Part shown: in pieces, positions 1-9,716 of the stretch
How positions within the stretch are numbered: position 1 is the stretch's first letter
How the letters are laid out: each line of letters starts with the position of its first letter
Assembly (NCBI GenBank): GCA_019245755.1
Contig: JAFARC010000061.1
Span: 84,638-148,637 of the forward strand
From: Mycobacteriaceae bacterium
GTDB lineage: Bacteria > Actinomycetota > Actinomycetes > Mycobacteriales > Mycobacteriaceae
Direction of reading: 5' to 3'
Length of the DNA stretch: 64,000 nt
Program-made: the position numbers and the translations under genes
Notes under the pieces: model-generated
Database searches by the model: none
Seen by the model: the letters and a program-made list of their open reading frames with translations, nothing else
What the model was told of the DNA's origin: nothing

Positions 1-612
1 GTCCCGCCGCCGCTGCCGACTTTCGGAGCAAGCTCGGGTTTGTTCGCGCTGGCGGCCATGGCCGAGGCGGGCACGACCGGACCGCTGGTGGCCGTCGAGC
101 AGGCCAGCCTGTCCGGGCTCACCGTGGTGAGCGGCGGCGTGCCGGTGCACCGCCACGAGCCCGTCGCACGCGCGCTGCCCGTCGGGACGTTTTTCGCCGG
201 CGCTGACATCCCGATCTCGCTGGCCGCCTACGAGCGTGCGTTCGAGGCCAAGGTGCGTTGGGAGGCCGGCAGATTCGCCGGCAGCGACGAGCTCGACTTT
301 CCGCCCCGGTATCGGGTCGGCGCCGACGGGCGGCTGTCCACTCGGTATGAACGGGTTCCGCTGCCCCGCACCGGCACGGTCTACACCGAGGCGACCGTCT
401 TCATCCCGGTGCCCGGCCTGAAGACCCCGTACTCGCTGGTGATCGTCGAGCTCGACGGCGTCGGTGTGCGGGCGCTGGCGAAAGTGACCGGCGCGGAGGC
501 CGGCACGGTCCACATCGGCGATCGCGGTCGGCTGGCGCTGCGGCGGGTGGCGGTACGGTCCGGGGTTCCCGATTACGGTTACGCATTTGCCCCCGAAGGC
601 GACGCGGCGTGA
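1..612 (+). CDS. Thiolase-fold/OB-fold (DUF35-like) acyl-CoA protein, 5'-partial
   Basis: The reading frame is open from the first base, so the start lies upstream of the window; 203 residues are visible. The first ~60 residues look like the end of a thiolase or HMG-CoA-synthase-like fold (GASSGLFALAAMAEAG, then a Gly-rich strand). The rest has the layout of the DUF35/OB-fold family: a helix (AAYERAFEAKVRWEAG), an FPPR motif and a beta-rich OB fold ending near FAPEG. DUF35 proteins normally carry a four-Cys zinc ribbon around FPPR; no cysteine is present here, so the ribbon is degenerate. OB-fold proteins of this kind pair with SCP2-type thiolases in acyl-CoA and sterol side-chain degradation, and a thiolase follows 94 bp downstream. 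The family call is fairly safe; the substrate is unknown. Confidence 0.75.
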   Translation, partial: VPPPLPTFGASSGLFALAAMAEAGTTGPLVAVEQASLSGLTVVSGGVPVHRHEPVARALPVGTFFAGADIPISLAAYERAFEAKVRWEAGRFAGSDELDFPPRYRVGADGRLSTRYERVPLPRTGTVYTEATVFIPVPGLKTPYSLVIVELDGVGVRALAKVTGAEAGTVHIGDRGRLALRRVAVRSGVPDYGYAFAPEGDAA

Positions 613-706
613 GCCATAATCGCGAGACCCATGCAGACCGCGGGGGGATGACACCGGCGCCCGCAGTAGCCGATGCCGACGCTGGCAAAGCACGGAGGGG
701 GACGTC

Positions 707-1876
707 ATGAGGAAGGTTGCCGTCGTCGGCGCCGGCATGACACCCTTCGCCGAGCACTTCGCCCTCGGCATCAAGGATCTGCTGCCAATGGCGTTCGCCG
801 AATGCGCGGCCAGCGTCGACAAAGGGCTGGCCAAGAACGACCTGCAGGCCGCCTGGTTGGGCTCGATGGGTACCACGGACGGATTCCCGTCCGGAATCCT
901 GGCCGACACATTGGGTGTGGGTGACATGCCCGTCACCCGGGTAGAGAACTCGTGCGCGACCGGCAACGACGCGGTGCGCAACGCGCTGTTCGGCATCGCG
1001 TCGCGGGCATGCGACGTCGCGCTGGTGATGGGCGCCGACAAGCTTCGCGAGACGTCCACCAAGGACATGCTGTGGGAGTGGGAAGCCATGGCCCGCGACA
1101 TGGCGTGGGATTACCCGCTCGGCCTGGTCGCGCCCGCCGGTTTCGCCCTGCACGTCGCGCGGTACCTGCACGAGTCGCCGGCCACGAAAGAGCACATGGC
1201 GATGGTGGCGGTGAAGAACCACCGCCACGGCGTCAACAATCCGAAGGCACGACTGCGTTTCGAGATCACCGTCGAGCAGGCCCTTGCCGCCCCCACCGTG
1301 GTCACCCCGTTCTCCGTATACGACTGCGCGCCGCAAAGCGACGGCGCCGCGGCGCTTCTGCTCGCCGCCGAGGACGTGGTCGATCGCTTCACCGACCGGC
1401 CGGTCTGGATCCGCGGTGTCGGGCTCGGCCTGGATTCCGTCATGCACCAACACAAGTCGGACATGACGACGTTGCCGGCCACCGTCCGCGCGGCCAAGCA
1501 GGCGTTCACCATGGCGGGGCTGACGCCCTGCGACATCGACGTCGCCGAGGTGCACGACTTCTTCACCGGCATCGAGATCATGAGTTACGAGGACCTCGGT
1601 TTCGCCGAGCGATTCGGGGCCTACAAACTCCTGGAGGCAGAAGTCACCAGCATCGGCGGCTCGCTGCCGATCAATCCCAGCGGCGGCCTGAAGTCCAAGG
1701 GTCATCCGCCCGGCGCGACCGGGGTGGCGCAGTGCGTCGAGCTTTTCGGGCAGTTGCGCGGCGACGCGGTCAACCAGGTCGACGGGGCACGAATCGGGCT
1801 GGCCCACAACATCGGTGGCCCCACCGCGGTGTCGGCGGTGACGATTTTGGAGGGGCCGGATTCGGATGGCGAATAG
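707..1876 (+). CDS. SCP2/SCP-x type thiolase (acetyl-CoA acyltransferase-like)
   Basis: A 389-residue thiolase-superfamily enzyme. The nucleophile Cys83 sits in VENSCATG, the first His motif is EVHDFFTG, and the C-terminal motif GGLKSKGHPPGATG supplies the second catalytic His. The SGGLKSKGHPPGATG form is typical of SCP-x/lipid-transfer thiolases, which cleave branched or sterol-derived beta-ketoacyl-CoA rather than simple fatty acyl-CoA. The ATG at 707 follows a purine-rich GGAGGGGGACGTC ribosome site. The 3' end overlaps the next gene (yrbEA) by 11 bp, so it is probably co-transcribed with the mce operon. With the OB-fold protein upstream it could form a two-subunit thiolase or aldolase, as Ltp-type proteins do (inference). 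Confidence 0.88.
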   Translation: MRKVAVVGAGMTPFAEHFALGIKDLLPMAFAECAASVDKGLAKNDLQAAWLGSMGTTDGFPSGILADTLGVGDMPVTRVENSCATGNDAVRNALFGIASRACDVALVMGADKLRETSTKDMLWEWEAMARDMAWDYPLGLVAPAGFALHVARYLHESPATKEHMAMVAVKNHRHGVNNPKARLRFEITVEQALAAPTVVTPFSVYDCAPQSDGAAALLLAAEDVVDRFTDRPVWIRGVGLGLDSVMHQHKSDMTTLPATVRAAKQAFTMAGLTPCDIDVAEVHDFFTGIEIMSYEDLGFAERFGAYKLLEAEVTSIGGSLPINPSGGLKSKGHPPGATGVAQCVELFGQLRGDAVNQVDGARIGLAHNIGGPTAVSAVTILEGPDSDGE

Positions 1877-2678
1877 AACCAAAGGGCCGGACCGCTGGTC
1901 TGCGGGTGTCTCGATCAAGAACTTCTCCGGGCCGATGCAGGCCGTCGGCGGGCTGTTCGCGATGTCGGCGGACGCGGTCAAGTTCTGCTTCCGCCGGCCG
2001 TTCCAGTGGCGGGAGTTCCTGGAGCAGTCGTGGTTCGTGACGCGGGTGTCGCTGCTGCCGACCGTGCTGGTGGCGATACCGTTCACGGTCCTGGTGAGCT
2101 TCACGCTCAACATCCTGCTGCGTGAACTCGGCGCGGCGGACTTGAGCGGCGCGGGTGCGGCGTTCGGCGCGGTGACCCAGGTCGGTCCGCTGGTGACGGT
2201 GCTGATCGTGGCCGGCGCCGGGGCCACCGCGATGTGCGCGGATCTGGGGTCGCGCACCATCCGCGAAGAGATCGACGCGATGGAGGTGCTGGGCATCAAC
2301 CCGGTGCAACGGCTGGTGACGCCGCGCATGCTGGCGTCGGGGCTGGTGGCGCTGCTGCTCAACAGCCTGGTGTGCATCATCGGCATTTTGGGCGGCTACA
2401 CGTTCTCGGTGTTCGTCCAGGACGTCAACCCGGGCGCGTTCGCCGCCGGCATCACGCTGTTGACCGGGGTTCCCGAGGTGATCATCTCGTGTGTGAAGGC
2501 GGCGCTGTTCGGCTTGATCGCCGGGCTGGTGGCCTGCTACCGCGGGTTGACCATCACCGGTGGCGGCGCCAAGGCGGTCGGCAACGCGGTGAACGAGACC
2601 GTGGTGTATGCATTCATGGCGCTGTTCGTCGTCAACGTCGTCGTCACCGCGATCGGCATCCGGATGACAGCCAAGTGA
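1866..2678 (+). CDS. yrbEA: YrbE family Mce permease subunit A
   Basis: A 270-residue integral membrane protein with the MlaE/YrbE fold and five to six hydrophobic segments. The diagnostic cytoplasmic motif appears as IREEIDAMEVLGINPV, the EExDAxxxxGxxP signature that couples YrbE permeases to the Mkl (MceG) ATPase. It is the first of a YrbE pair immediately before six mce genes, the standard order of mycobacterial Mce lipid importers. The start overlaps the thiolase end by 11 bp. The next yrbE begins 13 bp after this stop. No ATPase gene is present; Mce systems share one encoded elsewhere. Confidence 0.95.
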   Translation: MANRTKGPDRWSAGVSIKNFSGPMQAVGGLFAMSADAVKFCFRRPFQWREFLEQSWFVTRVSLLPTVLVAIPFTVLVSFTLNILLRELGAADLSGAGAAFGAVTQVGPLVTVLIVAGAGATAMCADLGSRTIREEIDAMEVLGINPVQRLVTPRMLASGLVALLLNSLVCIIGILGGYTFSVFVQDVNPGAFAAGITLLTGVPEVIISCVKAALFGLIAGLVACYRGLTITGGGAKAVGNAVNETVVYAFMALFVVNVVVTAIGIRMTAK

Positions 2679-2691
2679 ACGGGCGCACGCG

Positions 2692-3537
2692 GTGACGCTG
2701 CGCACCACCTACCCGCGGTTCTTCCGGACGATCGATCGGCCGGTCGCGGTGATGGGCCGGCTCGGCGATCACACCATGTTCTACGGGAAGGCGCTGGCCG
2801 GCGCACCGTTCGCGGCAACCCACTACCGGCGCGAGATCGTACGGCTCATCGCCGAGATTTCGATGGGGGCGGGCACCCTGGCGATGATCGGCGGAACCCT
2901 GGTGATCGTCGGCTTCCTCACGCTGGCCGCCGGTGGAACGCTGGCGATACAGGGGTATTCGTCGCTGGGCAACATCGGCATCGAGGCCCTCACGGGATTC
3001 TTGGCGGCGTTCATCAACGTGCGCATCGCGGCGCCGGTGGTCGCGGGCATCGGCCTGGCGGCCACATTCGGCGCCGGCGTGACCGCGCAACTGGGCGCCA
3101 TGCGGATCAACGAGGAAATCGACGCACTCGAATCGATGGCCATCCGATCCGTTTCCTACCTGGTCAGCACCAGGCTGGTGGCCGGGATGATCTCGATCAC
3201 CCCGCTGTACTCCATCGCCGTGATCCTGTCGTTCCTCGCCAGCCAATTCACCACCGTCGTGCTGTTCGGACAATCCGGTGGCCTGTACCAGCACTACTTC
3301 TACACGTTCCTCAACCCCATCGACCTGCTGTGGTCGTTTCTGCAAGCCATCCTGATGGCGCTGGCCGTCCTGCTGGTCCACACCTACTTCGGCTATTTCG
3401 CCACCGGCGGGCCGGCGGGTGTCGGCGTCGCCGTCGGCAACGCGGTGCGCACCTCACTGATCATCGTGGTCTCGGTGACCCTGCTGGTTTCGCTGTCCAT
3501 CTACGGCACCAACGGCAACTTCAACCTGTCGGGATAG
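2692..3537 (+). CDS. yrbEB: YrbE family Mce permease subunit B
   Basis: The second YrbE/MlaE permease, 281 residues, GTG start. After an N-terminal amphipathic stretch it has several membrane helices and the conserved ATPase-coupling motif INEEIDALESMAIRSV. YrbE A and B form the inner-membrane channel of the Mce transporter. The first mce gene begins 3 bp after the stop codon, which implies one transcript and possible translational coupling. Confidence 0.95.
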   Translation: MTLRTTYPRFFRTIDRPVAVMGRLGDHTMFYGKALAGAPFAATHYRREIVRLIAEISMGAGTLAMIGGTLVIVGFLTLAAGGTLAIQGYSSLGNIGIEALTGFLAAFINVRIAAPVVAGIGLAATFGAGVTAQLGAMRINEEIDALESMAIRSVSYLVSTRLVAGMISITPLYSIAVILSFLASQFTTVVLFGQSGGLYQHYFYTFLNPIDLLWSFLQAILMALAVLLVHTYFGYFATGGPAGVGVAVGNAVRTSLIIVVSVTLLVSLSIYGTNGNFNLSG

Positions 3538-3540
3538 GGC

Positions 3541-4767
3541 ATGACGGTGACAGGAAGTCGACAGGGCGGGGCGCGCCGAGGCACGCCGGGCTATGTGCGT
3601 CCGCTGCTCGGCCTGGCAACCGTCGTCGTGGTGCTGGGAATCGTCGCGATCGCTGCGACCCTATTCCAGGGTGGTTTCACCTCGACGGCGCCGGTCACCG
3701 TCATCTCGCCACGCGCCGGTCTGGTGATGAACCCCGACGCCAAGGTGAAAATGCGCGGCGTGCAGGTCGGCAAGGTCGACTCCATTCAAACCCTGCCGGA
3801 CGGGCGGGCGGTCCTGCACCTGGCGATGGATCCGCCCCAGCTGCACTTCATCCCGGCCAATGTGCTCGTCGACATCGCATCGACAACGGTGTTCGGCGCC
3901 AAGTTCGTGCAGTTTGTCCCGCCCGCCGCGCCCTCGGCGAAAAAGATGTATCCCGGGCAGGTGCTCGACGCCGAACATGTCACGGTCGAGATCAACACGG
4001 TCTTCCAGGAGCTCACGTCGGTGCTGTCAGCGCTCGACCCGGCAAAGCTGAACGAGACCCTCGGCGGGATCGCCTCGGCGCTAAACGGGCGCGGCGAGAA
4101 GATCGGTCAGGCGCTGGCCGACCTGGATTCGTTCCTGGCCACCATCGATCCGAGCCTGCCCGCGCTGGCCCACGACATCGCGGTTTCCCCGCAGGTGTTC
4201 GGCGCCTACGCCGATGCGGCGCCGGACCTGCTCAAGACCGCCGACAACGCGACCCGGATCAGCCAGACGTTCGTCGACGAACAGCGAAACCTGGACGCAC
4301 TGCTGGTCAGCGCGATCGGGCTGGCCGACATCGGCAACGACGTCGTCGGCGCCAACCGCCAGGCGCTGACCGATGTGCTGCATCTGCTGGTGCCCACCAC
4401 CGATCTGACCAACCAGTACAACCAGGCGCTGTGGTGTGGCCTGGCCGGGTTGTTGCCGCTGGCCTACCAGAACCCCCCGCCGGTGCCCGGCGTCCAGGTG
4501 CTGGCCGGTTTCACCCTGGACCGGGAGCGCTATCGCTTCCCGACCGACCTGCCCAAGGTGGCGGCAACGGGCGGGCCGCAGTGCACCGATCTGCCGCGAC
4601 TGCCCTACGAGGCCCGGGCACCGTACGTGGTGGCCGACGTCGGTACCGACCCGGCGAAATACGGAAACCAGGGAATCCTGCTGAACTCGGATGCACTCAA
4701 GCAGTGGCTGTTCGGGCCGATCGCCGGGCCACCGCGCAACAGCATGCAGATCGGGATGCCCGGATGA
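3541..4767 (+). CDS. mceA: MceA family substrate-binding protein
   Basis: 408 residues. One N-terminal transmembrane anchor (about residues 20-42) is followed by the MCE/MlaD beta-barrel domain (about 50-130, with VKMRGVQVGKVDSI) and a long helical domain. The helical part forms the needle-like tunnel that carries lipids across the periplasm. First of six consecutive mce genes; its TGA overlaps the ATG of mceB (ATGA). Which mce locus number this corresponds to cannot be settled from sequence alone. Confidence 0.94.
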   Translation: MTVTGSRQGGARRGTPGYVRPLLGLATVVVVLGIVAIAATLFQGGFTSTAPVTVISPRAGLVMNPDAKVKMRGVQVGKVDSIQTLPDGRAVLHLAMDPPQLHFIPANVLVDIASTTVFGAKFVQFVPPAAPSAKKMYPGQVLDAEHVTVEINTVFQELTSVLSALDPAKLNETLGGIASALNGRGEKIGQALADLDSFLATIDPSLPALAHDIAVSPQVFGAYADAAPDLLKTADNATRISQTFVDEQRNLDALLVSAIGLADIGNDVVGANRQALTDVLHLLVPTTDLTNQYNQALWCGLAGLLPLAYQNPPPVPGVQVLAGFTLDRERYRFPTDLPKVAATGGPQCTDLPRLPYEARAPYVVADVGTDPAKYGNQGILLNSDALKQWLFGPIAGPPRNSMQIGMPG

Positions 4768-5789
4768 TGCGGTCACGTGCGACACTCCTCAAGTTCACGA
4801 TCTTCGCGGTCGTAATGGTGCTGCTGACCACGTTCCTGTTCTTCATCTTCGGCCAGATCCGCACTGGGTCGACCTACAGCTATTCGGCGGTCTTCACAGA
4901 CGTGTCGCGGCTGAAATCCGGAGACACGGTGCGGGTGGCCGGAATACGGGTCGGCACGGTCAACAACATCTCGCTGCGCCAGGACAAGACCGTGTTGGTC
5001 AAGTTCGACGCCGACCGCAACATCGTGCTCACCGCCGGCACCAAGGCGGCGGTGCGCTACCTCAACCTGGTCGGCGACCGCTACCTCGAACTCGTCGAGA
5101 CCCCCGGCTCGACCCGAACCCAGCCGCCCGGCTCGCAGATCCCGATCGACCGGACAGCGCCGGCGCTGGATCTCGACCTGCTGCTCGGCGGCCTCAAACC
5201 GGTAATCCAGGGCCTGAACCCCCAGGACGTCAACGCGCTGTCCGCATCGCTGATCGAGATCTTCCAGGGCCAGGGGCCGACGCTGGCGTCGCTGTTCGCA
5301 AAAACATCGTCGTTCTCCAATGCGCTGGCCGACAACAACCAAACCGTCCAGCAACTGATCGACAACCTCAACACCGTGGTGGGCACGCTGTCGGAAAACG
5401 GAAATCAGTTCTCCGCCACGGTCGACCGGCTGCAGCGGTTGATCAGCGGCCTGTCGGCTGACCGCGATCCGATCGGCACCGCAATCGAGTCGCTCGACAA
5501 CGGCACCGCTTCGCTGGCCGATCTGCTGGTCGAGGCGCGGCCGCCGCTGGCCGGCACGATCGAGCAGCTGAATCGGTTGGCCCCATTGCTCGACGACCAC
5601 AAGGATCGACTCGACACCGCGCTGCGCAAAGCGCCGGAGAACTACCGCAAACTCGTCCGCCTCGGGGCCTACGGCAGCTTCTTCAACTACTACCTCTGCG
5701 GATTGGGTCTGCGGGTCAGCGACCTGCAGGGACGCACCGCGGTGTTCCCGTTCTACCGGCAAGAGGGCGGGAGGTGCGCGGAGCCCTAA
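4764..5789 (+). CDS. mceB: MceB family protein
   Basis: 341 residues counted from the ATG at 4764, which overlaps the mceA stop; an in-frame ATG at 4767 is equally possible. The frame extends far upstream but only as an open shadow over mceA. Features: membrane anchor (about residues 8-30, with LLTTFLFFIFGQI), MCE domain (SGDTVRVAGIRVGTVNNI) and a helical domain ending in a Tyr/Cys-containing tail. Member B of the hexameric Mce needle. Confidence 0.93.
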   Translation: MMRSRATLLKFTIFAVVMVLLTTFLFFIFGQIRTGSTYSYSAVFTDVSRLKSGDTVRVAGIRVGTVNNISLRQDKTVLVKFDADRNIVLTAGTKAAVRYLNLVGDRYLELVETPGSTRTQPPGSQIPIDRTAPALDLDLLLGGLKPVIQGLNPQDVNALSASLIEIFQGQGPTLASLFAKTSSFSNALADNNQTVQQLIDNLNTVVGTLSENGNQFSATVDRLQRLISGLSADRDPIGTAIESLDNGTASLADLLVEARPPLAGTIEQLNRLAPLLDDHKDRLDTALRKAPENYRKLVRLGAYGSFFNYYLCGLGLRVSDLQGRTAVFPFYRQEGGRCAEP

Positions 5790-6883
5790 TGGAGAAATAC
5801 CGCGGATCCGGTCTCGTCAAAGCGGGCTTCATCGGCGCCGTTTTGATCATCCTCGTCGTCACCGTCGGCCTGGCGCCGCAGCGGCTTCTCACCTTGGCGA
5901 GGGATATCAGATACCAGGCGGTGTTCTCCGAAGCGGGCGGCCTGGCCGGGGGAAACCCGGTGATCGTGTCGGGCGTCAAGGTCGGCACCGTGTCCGGCGT
6001 GGCGCTGCAGCACGGTGACGCGCTGGTGACATTCACCATCCCCGGTAGAATCCAGCTCGGGTCGGACACCACCGCCCACATCCGCACCGGCACGCTGCTG
6101 GGCGAACGGGAGCTGACCCTGGAGTCCGCGGGCGCCGGGACGCTGCGTCCATCCGCCGTCATCCCGGTCTCGCGCACGTCGTCGCCCTACTCGCTGACCG
6201 AGGCGATCAGCGACCTCACGACCAACACCGCCGGCACCGACACCGACACGCTCAACCAGTCGCTGGACACGCTGTCGGCGACGCTGGACCAGATCGCACC
6301 GCAACTGGGGTCGACCTTCGACGGGCTGACCCGGCTGTCGCAATCGCTCAACAGCCGAAACAAGAACCTCGCCGAGCTTCTCAAGAGCACCGGTAACGTC
6401 GCCGGGATCCTGGGCGAACGCAGCCAACAGGTCAACACCCTGATCCTGGACGCCAACGATCTCCTCGAGGTACTCGTGGCCCGGCGCCAGGCCATCGTCG
6501 ACCTGCTGGCCAACACCTCGGCCGTGGCCAAGCAGCTGACCGGCCTGGTCCACGACAACGAGAAGTACCTGGGGCCGGTGCTGGACAGGTTGAACTCGGT
6601 GCTTGCGGTGCTGCAGAAGAATCGCGACAACATCGCCAAAGCGCTGCCCGGGTTGGCGAAATACGAAGGCACCAACGGTGAAATCGTCGCCAGTGGGCCC
6701 TACTACAACGCGTTCGTCGGCAATCTGTTCCAGCTTCAATTCCTGCAGCCGTTCCTCGACTACGTGTTCGGGTTCAGGCGCGGCGTGAACATCGGGCAAC
6801 CGCCGGACAACGCCGGGCCGCGCGCGGAGCTCCCGTTCCCGCCCAACGCGATTCCGCAGCCAAACGAGCGGTGGGGACAATGA
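5774..6883 (+). CDS. mceC: MceC family protein
   Basis: 369 residues from the GTG at 5774, or 364 from the ATG at 5789, which overlaps the mceB stop (TAATG) and matches the coupling used elsewhere in this operon. The second is slightly favoured, although a GGGAGG stretch just before 5774 leaves both possible. An N-terminal membrane segment (AGFIGAVLIILVVTVGL) is followed by the MCE domain (GNPVIVSGVKVGTVSGV) and a helical domain. The C-terminus is short and Pro-rich. Confidence 0.92.
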   Translation: MRGALMEKYRGSGLVKAGFIGAVLIILVVTVGLAPQRLLTLARDIRYQAVFSEAGGLAGGNPVIVSGVKVGTVSGVALQHGDALVTFTIPGRIQLGSDTTAHIRTGTLLGERELTLESAGAGTLRPSAVIPVSRTSSPYSLTEAISDLTTNTAGTDTDTLNQSLDTLSATLDQIAPQLGSTFDGLTRLSQSLNSRNKNLAELLKSTGNVAGILGERSQQVNTLILDANDLLEVLVARRQAIVDLLANTSAVAKQLTGLVHDNEKYLGPVLDRLNSVLAVLQKNRDNIAKALPGLAKYEGTNGEIVASGPYYNAFVGNLFQLQFLQPFLDYVFGFRRGVNIGQPPDNAGPRAELPFPPNAIPQPNERWGQ

Positions 6884-8433
6884 CGCGCCGCAGGCTGGTG
6901 ATGATCGTGGCCGCGGTGGTCCTCACCGGGCTCATCGCCGGCGCAGCGCTGTTGGTCGTACGGGACACGCTTTTGAAGCCGAAGACCATCACCGCCTACT
7001 TCACCTCCGTCACGGCGATCTACCCCGGCGACGACGTACGAATCTCTGGTGTCAAGGTTGGCAGCATCAAGTCCGTCCAGGCCGACGGCACCCAGGCCAA
7101 GATGGTCATGAACGTAGGCCGGGACGTGCCCATCCCCGCCGATGCGAAGGCGGTGATCGTCGCCCAGAACCTCGTCGCAGCGCGCTACGTCACGCTGGCA
7201 CCCGCATACCGGACCAGCGGTCCGACGATGCCCGACAATGCGGTGATCCCGATCGACCGAACCGCGGTACCGGTCGAATGGGACGAAGTCAAGTCTCAGC
7301 TGATGCGGCTGGCAACCGAGCTGGGGCCGAACAGCCGGGTGTCCACCCCGTCGGTGGCACGGTTCATCGACAGCGCCGCCGACGCGCTGGCCGGCAACGG
7401 CGACAAGCTGCGCCAGACGCTGGCTCAACTGTCCGGCGTCGGGCGGATCCTTGCCGACGGCAGCGGCAACATCGTCGACATCATCAAGGGTCTGCAAACC
7501 TTCGTCACCGCCCTGCGCGACAGCAACACCCAGATCGAGCAGTTCCAAGACCGGTTCGCGACGCTGACCAGCGTGCTCAACGACAGCCGATCCGACTTGG
7601 ACGCCGCGCTCACGAACCTGTCGGTCGCCGTCGGCGAGGTCCAGCGCTTCATCGCCGAGACCCGCGACAAGGCCAGCGAGCAGGTGCTGCGGTTGGCGGA
7701 CGTCACCCAGAACCTCGCCGACCACCGCAAGGACCTCGAGCAGCTCCTGCACATTGGGCCGACCGGCATCTCGAATTTCTACAACGCCTACAACCCCAAC
7801 ACCGGCACCGTCATCGGATCGTTCGTCCTGAACAACCTCTCGAATCCGGTGGACGCCATCTGCACCATGATCGGCGGCATCGAAAACACCACCGCCCCCG
7901 AGACGGCGAAGCTGTGCGCGCAGTACCTCGGCCCCGCACTGCGTCTGCTGAACTTCAACTACCTGCCAATCCCGTTCGCCCCGTACCTGATGCCGGCACA
8001 GAACAACCTCATCTACAGCGAGCCGAGACTGATGCCCGGGGGTGCGGGCGCCAAGCCGGGCCCCCCCGAGACGCCGCCGGCCGTGTCGGCCTACACCGGG
8101 CTCTACGGCGATGTGCCGCCGCCGCCCGGCTACGGTAATGCGGGCCTGCCGCCCATGGCCCCCGGCATCTATTCACCGCTGCCGGCGGCACCGTCGCCCG
8201 CGTTGTACCCGGGATCCACGCTGCCAAGACCACCTGGCCTAGGCCCGCAGCCACCCGAAAACCTGGGCGACATGCTGATGGGCGGACCGCCGCCCCCGCC
8301 CGCCACGGGACCGCCAGCAACAGGCCCGGCGGAGGCCCAGCCGGCGCCGCCTTCGGGTTCTGGTGACGGGAGCGCCGCACCCGCCAACACACAGGGCCCG
8401 CCGCTGCCGGCCGAAAGAGGAGCAACGCCATGA
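6880..8433 (+). CDS. mceD: MceD family protein with Pro-rich tail
   Basis: 517 residues from the ATG at 6880, which overlaps the mceC TGA. It has a membrane anchor at residues 6-28, the MCE domain (GDDVRISGVKVGSIKSV), a helical domain to about residue 300 and a C-terminal tail of over 120 residues rich in Pro, Gly and Ala. Such a tail is usual for MceD and MceF proteins. The last codons overlap the mceE start by 4 nt. Confidence 0.93.
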   Translation: MTRRRLVMIVAAVVLTGLIAGAALLVVRDTLLKPKTITAYFTSVTAIYPGDDVRISGVKVGSIKSVQADGTQAKMVMNVGRDVPIPADAKAVIVAQNLVAARYVTLAPAYRTSGPTMPDNAVIPIDRTAVPVEWDEVKSQLMRLATELGPNSRVSTPSVARFIDSAADALAGNGDKLRQTLAQLSGVGRILADGSGNIVDIIKGLQTFVTALRDSNTQIEQFQDRFATLTSVLNDSRSDLDAALTNLSVAVGEVQRFIAETRDKASEQVLRLADVTQNLADHRKDLEQLLHIGPTGISNFYNAYNPNTGTVIGSFVLNNLSNPVDAICTMIGGIENTTAPETAKLCAQYLGPALRLLNFNYLPIPFAPYLMPAQNNLIYSEPRLMPGGAGAKPGPPETPPAVSAYTGLYGDVPPPPGYGNAGLPPMAPGIYSPLPAAPSPALYPGSTLPRPPGLGPQPPENLGDMLMGGPPPPPATGPPATGPAEAQPAPPSGSGDGSAAPANTQGPPLPAERGATP

Positions 8434-9716
8434 TCGGGCAGGGTTCGGTGCGGCGGCTGCTGGCGGTCAGCGGTTGCGCAATGCTGACTGGCACCGGATG
8501 CGCGTTCTCGGGCCTGAATTCGCTCCCGCTGCCCGGGGCGGTGGGCCGGGGCCCGGCAGCCCAGATCTACCACGTAGAGATCCCCAACGTCGGCACGCTG
8601 GAGTCGAATTCACCGGTGATGATCAATGACGTGGTGGTCGGCAGCGTCGGCAAGATGACGGTGCAAAACTGGCACGCCGACGTCGAGATCTCGGTGAAGC
8701 CCGGCACCGTCGTGCCCGCCAACGCGGTCGCCACCGTCGGGCAAACCAGCCTGCTCGGTTCGATGCATCTGGAGCTCACGACGCCGCCGGGCCAGCCGGC
8801 CGCCGGAGCGCTCGCACCGGGCGCCGCCATCCCACTGAACCGCTCCTCGACCTATCCGTCTACCGAGCAAACCCTTTCCTCGCTGTCGGCGGTCGTCAAC
8901 GTCGGGGGACTGGGGCAGCTCGGCGACATCATCCACAACACCAACGCCGTGCTGTCCGGTCATGAAAGCCAGATCCGCGATCTGCTCACCCGGCTGGACG
9001 ACTTCGTCGGCGCGCTGGACGGCCAGCGCGACAACCTCATCGCCTCGATCCAGCAACTGAACCGACTCGCCGCCACGTTGGGCGGACAACGCGACGTCAT
9101 CGCCGCCGCGCTGAACAAGATCCCACCCGCACTGGACGTGCTGATCCGGGAACGGCCGCACATCACCGAGGCGCTGACCAAGCTGGGGGTGTTCAGCGAC
9201 ACCGCCACCCGGCTCATCAACGACTCCAAGGCCGACCTGGTGAGAAACCTGCAAAACCTCCAGCCGACGTTTCGCGCGCTGGCCGACATCGGCCCTGGCA
9301 TCGACGACGCCCTGCAGTTTGCGACGGTGTTCCCCTTCGGCCAGAACCTGATCGACCGCGGCGTGCGGGGCGACTACATGAACCTGTTCGCGACCGTGGA
9401 CCTCACCGTGACCCGGCTGCGGCACGGGCTACTGCTGGGGACCCGCTGGGGTACGGACGGCGCCGAGCTGGTGCCCGCGCCGGGAGACCAGGGTTACGAC
9501 GCCTATTACCGGGCCAACCCCGGCAACGACCTCAGGGCGATCCCGCCGGAAGGCTCCGGTCCCCCACTGCTGATGGGCAACGGGGGACTGCCGGCACCGC
9601 CGTGGGCTGCGCCACCACCGCCGCAACCTCCCGGTCTGCCCCCGGCTTCCTGGCATCTGCCAGAACCGCCGCCATACTGGGATCAGATCGCGCCGACGGA
9701 TCAGGGCGGCCACTGA
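8430..9716 (+). CDS. mceE: MceE family lipoprotein (LprK-like)
   Basis: 428 residues. The N-terminal signal ends in a lipobox (MLTGTGC, Cys near residue 25), so the protein is probably lipid-anchored, as is usual for MceE. The MCE domain follows (SPVMINDVVVGSVGKM), then the helical domain and a Pro-rich end. It begins inside the mceD stop (ATGA) and its own stop shares a base with the mceF start. Confidence 0.94.
   Translation: MIGQGSVRRLLAVSGCAMLTGTGCAFSGLNSLPLPGAVGRGPAAQIYHVEIPNVGTLESNSPVMINDVVVGSVGKMTVQNWHADVEISVKPGTVVPANAVATVGQTSLLGSMHLELTTPPGQPAAGALAPGAAIPLNRSSTYPSTEQTLSSLSAVVNVGGLGQLGDIIHNTNAVLSGHESQIRDLLTRLDDFVGALDGQRDNLIASIQQLNRLAATLGGQRDVIAAALNKIPPALDVLIRERPHITEALTKLGVFSDTATRLINDSKADLVRNLQNLQPTFRALADIGPGIDDALQFATVFPFGQNLIDRGVRGDYMNLFATVDLTVTRLRHGLLLGTRWGTDGAELVPAPGDQGYDAYYRANPGNDLRAIPPEGSGPPLLMGNGGLPAPPWAAPPPPQPPGLPPASWHLPEPPPYWDQIAPTDQGGH

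Noticed and set aside
401..2386. Long minus-strand open frame (661 codons)
   Set aside because: Antisense to the thiolase and yrbEA genes, Arg/His-rich and low-complexity with no family pattern; typical shadow in GC-rich DNA.
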